From Anaerotruncus colihominis (GTDB taxonomy: Bacteria; Bacillota; Clostridia; Oscillospirales; Ruminococcaceae), in NCBI GenBank assembly GCA_025146135.1, contig CP102255.1, positions 2,418,001 to 2,482,000 on the forward strand: a DNA stretch of 64,000 nt, written 5' to 3'. Positions 58,344 to 64,000 of this stretch are shown in pieces; position 1 is the first letter of the stretch, and each line of letters begins with the position of its first letter. The translations under genes and the position numbers were made by a program. Under the pieces are notes generated by a model, which was not told the origin of the DNA, ran no database searches, and was given only the letters and a program-made list of their open reading frames with translations.

Positions 58344-60725
58344 TCATTTCAATTCCGCAACGGTGACGCCGGACTCCCCTTCGCCGAACGTACCAAGGCG
58401 GAACGATTTCACACTGCGATGCTTTTTCAAACGCTGCTGCACTGCGGCGCGCAGCGCGCCGGTACCCTTGCCATGGATAATTGTGACGGTCGGCACATTC
58501 GACAGCACGCTCGCATCGATAAAGCGGTCAAGCTCCATCAGCGCCTCGTCGGTCGTCATCCCGCGCAGGTCCACCTCCGTTTTCACGTCGCGCGAGGCTT
58601 TCGACGATACGCCGCGCGTCGAGACGCCGGCGCCGCCGACCGTCACGTGCCTGTCCTTTGTATCGACAAGGCGCAGCTCCGACTGATGCACCTTCGTCTT
58701 GATAATCCCGGCCTGCACCTGTACAAACCCCTGCCCATCGGGCGCGGACAGGACCGTCCCTTCGCGTCCAAGCGATACAAGGCGCACCGTGTCGCCGCGT
58801 TTGAGCGGGCGCTCGGGCGTGTACTGTTCGATATTTTTGCGCGTCACCGGATCGGCCAAGTCGTGCAAACGGCGCATATTCGCTTTGAAGGCAGATTTGG
58901 CCTGCGCAGCGCGCTCTGCAAAGCCGGCGCTGTCCTTCTGCCTGCGCAGTTCGTCAAGCTCGTCAAGCAGCTTTTGCGCCTGCATCCCGGCCTGCTCCAC
59001 AATCCCGCGCGCCTGCACGCGCGCGCGTTCGATCTCACGCTCGCGCTCCTGCTCCATCGCCCTGCGCAGCGCGTCGGCCTCGTCGCGCTCGCGCTGCGCG
59101 CCGGCGCGCTGACTTTCGGCCTGCACGCGCGCGCGCTCCAATTCCTGGCGCGTCTGCTCAAGCTGCGAGACGACTTCCTCAAAGCGCAGGTTTTCTCCGG
59201 AAACATGCGCCCGCGCCGCTTCGATCACACCGGCCGGCAGTCCGAGGCGCTCACAGATGGCAAACGCGTTCGAACGCCCCGGCACGCCGATCAGAAGCCG
59301 GTAGGTCGGCCGCAGCGTTGCAACATCGAATTCGCAGCTTGCGTTTTCAACGCCGGGCGTATTGAGCGCATACATTTTGATCTCGGCGTAATGCGTCGTG
59401 GCCACAACCTTCGCGCCCTGGGCGCGCAGACGCTCGATAATGGCGACGGCAAGCGCCGCGCCCTCCACCGGATCGGTGCCCGCGCCAAGCTCGTCGAGCA
59501 GCACGAGCGAACGGCCGTCAGCCTCATCCAGAATTCGGATGATATTCGTCATATGCGCCGAAAAGGTGGATAGGCTCTGTTCGATGCTCTGTTCATCGCC
59601 GATATCGACCAAAAGCTTTTCAAAAACAGGCACCGTGCTCCCGTCGGCCGCGGGGAGCATCAGGCCGCACTGCGCCATCGCCGACAGCAAACCGAGCGTT
59701 TTAATCGCAACGGTCTTGCCTCCGGTGTTCGGCCCAGTGACAACAAGCGTGTCAAAATCACCGCCGAGCCGCAGGTCAATCGGCACGACACGATCCGCGG
59801 GCAGCAGCGGATGGCGCGCCCGCTTCAGCTCTGCAGCGCCCGTTTCGCTGATCGCCGGTTCGGTCGCGCGCATCTCGTCGGCCAGACGGCTTTTTGCAAA
59901 ATAAAGATCAAGCTCGACGATCGCTTCATAGCTGCCGCCGATGCTGTCGGCGCACGCGCCGACCTGCGCGGAAAGTTCGCGCAGGATGCGGTCGATCTCC
60001 GCCTGTTCCTGCCCTTGCAGAATCCGGATTTCATTGTTTGCCTCGACAACGCCCATCGGCTCGATGAATACCGTCGCGCCCGAGCCGGACGTATCGTGCA
60101 CCAATCCCTTGATCTCGTTGCGGTATTCCTGCCGCACCGGCACAACAAAGCGGCCGTCGCGCTGCGTGATGATGTTTTCCTGCAAATATTTCTGATAGGT
60201 CGCCGAACGCACCAGCCGGTCGAGCACCTCGCGCGCCTTTGCGCCGGCGCTCCGGATTTTACGGCGGATATCGCCAAGCGCGGGGCTGGCCGCGTCGGCA
60301 ATTTCATCCTCCGTTACGATCGCCGTCGATATGGCGCGCTGCAATGACGGCAGCGCCACAACGCAGTCGAGCAAAAATTCCAGGCTTGTCGGATCGCCCT
60401 CAAGCTGGCTGCGCCAGCGTTCGATCGTCTCAATTGCACGCAGCACGCGCGCCACGTCGAGCAGTTCGCGCGGCGACAGGCGCGCCCCGACCGCCGCGCG
60501 TTTGAGCGCGGCGGAACAATTTGTCACGCCGCCGATCGACGGCGTGGAGTAACGGTTCGTCAATGTGTTCGCATCGACCGTGCGCCGCATCAGCTCGCGC
60601 ACATCGCGGATGTCGCGCGCCGGTTCGATCGCAAGCGCCAGCGCGCGGCTGTCCTCGCACGAACAATGGCGCGCCAAGCGCATAAGCACCTTATCCAATT
60701 CAATTGCTTTACAATATTTATCCAT
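58344..60725 (-). CDS. mutS2: Endonuclease MutS2
   Basis: 793 residues. MutS core with GPNTGGKTVAIKTLGLLSAM (Walker A), DIGDEQSIEQSLSTFSAHM and LLDELGAGTDPVEGAALA; long coiled coil; KOW-like segment; and a C-terminal Smr domain (VDLRGMTTDEALMELDRFID, then IIHGKGTGALRAAV). Involved in ribosome-collision rescue or recombination control. Confidence 0.96.
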   Translation of the reverse strand: MDKYCKAIELDKVLMRLARHCSCEDSRALALAIEPARDIRDVRELMRRTVDANTLTNRYSTPSIGGVTNCSAALKRAAVGARLSPRELLDVARVLRAIETIERWRSQLEGDPTSLEFLLDCVVALPSLQRAISTAIVTEDEIADAASPALGDIRRKIRSAGAKAREVLDRLVRSATYQKYLQENIITQRDGRFVVPVRQEYRNEIKGLVHDTSGSGATVFIEPMGVVEANNEIRILQGQEQAEIDRILRELSAQVGACADSIGGSYEAIVELDLYFAKSRLADEMRATEPAISETGAAELKRARHPLLPADRVVPIDLRLGGDFDTLVVTGPNTGGKTVAIKTLGLLSAMAQCGLMLPAADGSTVPVFEKLLVDIGDEQSIEQSLSTFSAHMTNIIRILDEADGRSLVLLDELGAGTDPVEGAALAVAIIERLRAQGAKVVATTHYAEIKMYALNTPGVENASCEFDVATLRPTYRLLIGVPGRSNAFAICERLGLPAGVIEAARAHVSGENLRFEEVVSQLEQTRQELERARVQAESQRAGAQRERDEADALRRAMEQEREREIERARVQARGIVEQAGMQAQKLLDELDELRRQKDSAGFAERAAQAKSAFKANMRRLHDLADPVTRKNIEQYTPERPLKRGDTVRLVSLGREGTVLSAPDGQGFVQVQAGIIKTKVHQSELRLVDTKDRHVTVGGAGVSTRGVSSKASRDVKTEVDLRGMTTDEALMELDRFIDASVLSNVPTVTIIHGKGTGALRAAVQQRLKKHRSVKSFRLGTFGEGESGVTVAELK

Positions 60726-60783
60726 TTTCCGTCCCCTGTAACGGCCTGTGCCGCCTGAAAGATTCTGTTTGGCAAAACAGGCC

Positions 60784-61536
60784 CTAATCCTTGATCGTCA
60801 GGTAAAAATCGAGCGTTGGGAAGCGTTTGTCGAGCTGGACCTGGACATAATACTGTGTGACCTCCCCCAGATATACAAGCTGCTCCTGCGGCAGCGTAAA
60901 GGCGAACAGCCGTTCAAACGGCGCATACAGGATATGCCGCATCGCGGCCAGCACGCCGGCGGAAAGGCGCATCCGCGGCTGGTCCGGCGGCGCATCGGCG
61001 ATACACTCCCCGCAGGCAAGCTCGCCCGTCAGCGGCAGAAAATATATCAGCTCCGATTCAAAGCAGCCGCAGCCGCGGCATGCGACAAGGTTGGGCATAT
61101 AGCCAGCCATCGTCAAAAGCCGCAGTTCGTACAGCGGTTTGATAAACGCACAGGCACGTTTATCCCGGTCGAGCATATAAAGAGAATTGAGCAGCAAACG
61201 CAGGTACTCCCCTGCGCTCTCGCCGCGCGGAGCCGTTTCAGCCGTCAATTCACACAGGTACGACGCCAAAGACAGCTTGCACACGTCGCCGCGCACGCCC
61301 ATGAACACGCCTTCCAGATCGGCGCGGTCGACGCTGTACCGTTCTTTGTTTGAAAACAACACAAAACACGAGTAGCTGAGAAGCTCGGTCGGAACGCGCA
61401 GCGTTCCTCGCGGCTTCTTAGCGCCTCGTGCGTAGGCGGATATGACGCCGCGCTCCTTTGTCAGGAGCGTCAGCACGCAGTCAAATTCGTCAACCGATCG
61501 TGCCCGCAGGACGATCGCCTCGGTTGTGATATGCAC
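60784..61536 (-). CDS. recO: DNA repair protein RecO
   Basis: 250 residues. OB-fold start (TEAIVLRARSVDEFDCVLTL, then GVISAYARGAKKPRGTL), helical core and zinc site CRGCGCFESE...CGEC. Loads RecA with RecR and RecF. Confidence 0.93.
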   Translation of the reverse strand: MHITTEAIVLRARSVDEFDCVLTLLTKERGVISAYARGAKKPRGTLRVPTELLSYSCFVLFSNKERYSVDRADLEGVFMGVRGDVCKLSLASYLCELTAETAPRGESAGEYLRLLLNSLYMLDRDKRACAFIKPLYELRLLTMAGYMPNLVACRGCGCFESELIYFLPLTGELACGECIADAPPDQPRMRLSAGVLAAMRHILYAPFERLFAFTLPQEQLVYLGEVTQYYVQVQLDKRFPTLDFYLTIKD

Positions 61537-61675
61537 CGTTTTCCCCCGCGGCCGCGGCGTTTTTCGCCGCAGTTGCCTGCGCCTGCCGCTTTACACCGAC
61601 ATAACGCATGTAATCCTCGATTTTTCCGGACTGTAAAAATGTATTAAACGCCATCGCCTCGTCGGGTTTCAACAC
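61490..61675 (-). CDS. YqzL-like small ORF
   Basis: 61 residues from GTG 61675, five bases after GGAGG; it overlaps recO. MAFNTFLQSGKIEDYMRYVG resembles YqzL, a tiny protein found between era and recO in Bacillota. The remaining Ala-rich tail is unusual and may be read-through into recO territory. Confidence 0.5.
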   Translation of the reverse strand: MLKPDEAMAFNTFLQSGKIEDYMRYVGVKRQAQATAAKNAAAAGENGAYHNRGDRPAGTIG

Positions 61676-61840
61676 CGCCACCTCCAAAAATGTTGTGTGG
61701 TTGTATTGTTCCCCGCATCCTGCCGCTTATCGTAGGGAAAGCTTTGCTCCCCTTCCACTATTTTACCACTTGACAGCGTTTTCAAGTCCTGCCCGCCTGC
61801 AGCGCGTCGCTTTTGAAAAGCAGCGGCGCAGGGCAGACGG

Positions 61841-62752
61841 TCAATTGTATCCGAATGAGCGGATGATATTTTCCCGGTTGCGCCAGTCCTCGCGCACCTT
61901 GACCCAACATTGCAGGTTAACGCGGCAGCCGAGAAAATGCTCGATATCCTGCCGCGCCTGGGACGCGATCTTTTTTAACATCGCACCGCCGCGGCCGATG
62001 ATCATACCCTTGTGGCTTTCGCGCTCGCAGTAAATCTGCACCTGGATATCCATAACATCCTTGTCCGCGCGCTCCTTCATCGACTCGACCGACACGGCCG
62101 TGCCGTGCGGCACCTCGTCAAACAGGCTCCTCAGCAGTTTTTCGCGCACGATTTCCGCCACAATTACGCGTTCGGGCTGATCGGTCAGCGTGTCCGCGTC
62201 GAAGAAAAACGGCGACAAAGCTGCAAAACGCCTCAGCTCGGACAGCACATTGCCGACGCCGTCGCCATGCAGCGCCGAAACCGGAATAACCGCCTCAAAC
62301 GCATACGCCCGCATGAACAGGGCGATTTGCGCCATCAGCTTCTCCTTTTCGGCCAGCGTATCGATTTTGTTGATGACAAGCACCGCCGGGATACGCTGCG
62401 CCGTAAAGGAATCGATCAGGCTCTGCTCGGCCTTCTGAATCACATCGCCAGGCTCCACGACAAGAACGGCGACGTCGACGTCGGCCACGCTGTCGCCCAC
62501 CTGCCTGACCATATATTCCGACAGTTTTGTCCTCGGCTTATGCAGTCCGGGCGTATCGATAAACACAAGCTGCGTATCACCATCCGTCAGTACGCCCGTA
62601 ATGCGCGTGCGCGTTGTCTGCGGCTTGCTCGAAACGATGGCCACCTTTTCGCCGACCAGAGCGTTGAGCAGGCTTGATTTTCCAACGTTCGGCCGGCCGA
62701 CAATGGCGACAAAGGCCGATTTTGTCTCAAATTGCGGTTGTGTTTCTTTCAT
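61841..62752 (-). CDS. era: GTPase Era
   Basis: 303 residues. GRPNVGKSSLLNALVGEKVA (G1), DTPGLHKPRTKLSEYM (G3), NKID (G4) and a C-terminal KH domain with HKGMIIGRGGAMLKKI. Needed for 16S rRNA maturation. Confidence 0.96.
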   Translation of the reverse strand: MKETQPQFETKSAFVAIVGRPNVGKSSLLNALVGEKVAIVSSKPQTTRTRITGVLTDGDTQLVFIDTPGLHKPRTKLSEYMVRQVGDSVADVDVAVLVVEPGDVIQKAEQSLIDSFTAQRIPAVLVINKIDTLAEKEKLMAQIALFMRAYAFEAVIPVSALHGDGVGNVLSELRRFAALSPFFFDADTLTDQPERVIVAEIVREKLLRSLFDEVPHGTAVSVESMKERADKDVMDIQVQIYCERESHKGMIIGRGGAMLKKIASQARQDIEHFLGCRVNLQCWVKVREDWRNRENIIRSFGYN

Positions 62753-63234
62753 AAATTCTCCTTATTACAGTCCCCCCGCGAAAATCCAAAAACAAACCAT
62801 CCGGCAACCAGCGCCGAAGCGGCCAACGCCAAAAAACGTGCGGGCGAAGCAAGCGTATCGAGCAGCAGCGTCATCAGCGCGCGCGGCTGCCAGAGCAGCA
62901 CGGCCCCCACGCCGGCAGCCGATGCCGCGAACACAAGCACCGCGCCCGCAGCCGTATCCTTGGCGATTTTAGCCAGCGGACGGCGCTGCGGCGAAACAAG
63001 ATCGACAAGCGCCTCGGCCGCGGTGTTGACCAGCTCGAGCGCAAGCACGCCGCCGATGGTCAAAAACAGCAAGGCAAGGCGCGCGCCCGTGATATGCAGA
63101 TACGCCGCGAGCGCCAGAACGTACGCCGCGGCGACAAGATGGATGCGGAAATTGCGTTCCCGGCGGATGCAGTGCCCAATCCCGCATAGCGCATATCCAA
63201 AACTGCGCCCAAGCGCGGCTATTTTATTTAACAT
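62749..63234 (-). CDS. dgkA: Diacylglycerol/undecaprenol kinase
   Basis: 161 residues from ATG 63234, overlapping ybeY by 11 bp. RRERNFRIHLVAAAYVLALA and ALELVNTAAEALVDLVSPQR followed by AKDTAAGAVLV are DgkA signatures. Three core helices plus one or two extra C-terminal helices, making it longer than most (about 130). Recycles undecaprenol in Gram-positives. Confidence 0.9.
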   Translation of the reverse strand: MLNKIAALGRSFGYALCGIGHCIRRERNFRIHLVAAAYVLALAAYLHITGARLALLFLTIGGVLALELVNTAAEALVDLVSPQRRPLAKIAKDTAAGAVLVFAASAAGVGAVLLWQPRALMTLLLDTLASPARFLALAASALVAGWFVFGFSRGDCNKENL

Positions 63235-63736
63235 CTTCCGGCAAAACGTAGCTGCCGTCGCGCTCAAGTCCCAGACTTGCCAGCACGCTTTCCTCTTTTT
63301 CGCGCATACGCACCATTTCCAGCCCGCCCGCCTCATGGTCGTAACCGAGCAGATGCAGCATGGAATGAACCGTTAAAAAGCCGATTTCGCGCTGAAGCGA
63401 ATGGCCGTACATACGCGCCTGTTCCACAGCCTTCTCAACCGAAATCACAATATCTCCAAGCTGAAGCGCACCCGTCTCCATGTTGCGGTCATATTTGCCG
63501 CCGGAGCCCAGCGGGAACGATAAAACATCCGTCGGCGCATCCTTCTGCCTGTATTCGGCATTGAGCTGGCGGATCTGTTCGTTGTTGACAAAGCTGACGC
63601 TGATCTCCGCGCTCTCATGGAAATTCTCCGCAACCAGCACCGCATGGCAGCAGCGCCGGATCAGCAGACGAATGCCACTCGGTATTTTAACATCCTTTTG
63701 CCTGTTGGAAATCAGGACCTTTACACGTTCCGTCAT
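63224..63736 (-). CDS. ybeY: Endoribonuclease YbeY
   Basis: 170 residues. [30 protein letters not shown] and the zinc motif [12 protein letters not shown]. Acts in 16S 3'-end processing and ribosome quality control. Overlaps phoH and dgkA. Confidence 0.95.
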   Translation of the reverse strand: MTERVKVLISNRQKDVKIPSGIRLLIRRCCHAVLVAENFHESAEISVSFVNNEQIRQLNAEYRQKDAPTDVLSFPLGSGGKYDRNMETGALQLGDIVISVEKAVEQARMYGHSLQREIGFLTVHSMLHLLGYDHEAGGLEMVRMREKEESVLASLGLERDGSYVLPEDVK

Positions 63737-64000
63737 CTGTTGCGTTTACCCTCCTCATAATAACGCTCATACGCCTTAATAATCGCCTGTACAAGCCGGT
63801 GGCGCACAACATCCTTTTCCGTAAAATGCAGGATGCCGATGTCGCCGACGTTTTTAAGCACCTTGATGGCCTCCAAAAGCCCCGACCGTTTTGTATCCGG
63901 CAGATCAATCTGCGTTACATCGCCTGTGATAATCGCCTTGGAATTAAAACCAAGGCGCGTGAGAAACATTTTCATCTGCTCTGGCGTCGTGTTCTGCGCC
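63733..64000 (-). CDS. phoH: PhoH-family ATPase, 3' part only
   Basis: About 88 C-terminal residues are inside the window; the gene continues past base 64000. [20 protein letters not shown], then [11 protein letters not shown] and [20 protein letters not shown] are typical of PhoH/YbeZ. It partners YbeY functionally. Confidence 0.92.
   Translation of the reverse strand, partial: AQNTTPEQMKMFLTRLGFNSKAIITGDVTQIDLPDTKRSGLLEAIKVLKNVGDIGILHFTEKDVVRHRLVQAIIKAYERYYEEGKRNR

Overview
The window holds two different pieces of DNA from a Bacillota (Clostridia-type) bacterium. Bases 1 to about 30376 are most of an integrated temperate phage. Bases 30377 to 64000 are host chromosome. The host assignment rests on gene order and regulatory style: ssrA-smpB; SRP RNA-dnaX-ybaB-recR; a T-box in front of pheS-pheT; ireB; mutS2; and phoH-ybeY-dgkA-era-yqzL-recO. 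The species cannot be named from sequence alone.

Prophage (1-30376). The left end, including any integrase, lies outside the window. Bases 1-6500 are an early/accessory block of tightly overlapping genes: DUF5758-like, DUF4406, a RecU-like resolvase, a Dam methylase followed by a degenerate second copy, small winged-helix and ASCH proteins, a GNAT-like protein, a protein with a clamp-binding motif, a HExxH protein, a small membrane protein, a ParB-like protein and an ArpU/sigma-like regulator. A strong terminator and a helically phased repeat array follow. Bases 6716-28063 are the late region. Its head genes are lambda-like (terminase, portal, ClpP-type protease with nested scaffold, decoration protein, capsid). 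Its tail is P2-like and contractile (sheath, tube, frameshifted E/E', tape measure, X, U-D fusion, V, U, W, J, I, fibres). Small CD1375-type proteins, XhlA, two holin-like proteins and a GH25 endolysin follow. The phage ends exactly at the 3' end of the tmRNA gene, a classical integration target.

Host block 1 (30377-43078). On the minus strand: tmRNA (predicted tag DDNDNLAFAA), smpB, a GtrA protein, recR, ybaB, dnaX, a 163-nt imperfect palindrome, SRP RNA, degV, a penicillin-binding protein, two paralogous XRE regulators, galU and a zinc-ribbon membrane protein. On the plus strand: a small acidic protein, prfB (without the usual frameshift), a membrane protein and a frameshifted EamA transporter.

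Regulatory island (43079-48780). This AT-rich stretch has a strong-promoter structured RNA, two copies of an XRE-XRE cassette whose flanks are nearly identical while the cores have diverged, a three-gene XRE operon between them, a frameshifted XRE gene, an orphan 183-aa gene, and an RNHCP-domain gene behind a leader peptide with alternative RNA pairings. The RNA promoter shares an 11-bp element with the divergent promoter beside the first cassette, which suggests one circuit. This island is the best candidate for an undescribed system.

Host block 2 (48861-64000): cutC, a PH-domain protein, the T-box-GNAT-pheS-pheT operon, ireB, a FabG-like reductase, an XRE gene, add, a small conserved protein, mutS2, recO, a YqzL-like ORF, era, dgkA, ybeY and the 3' end of phoH.
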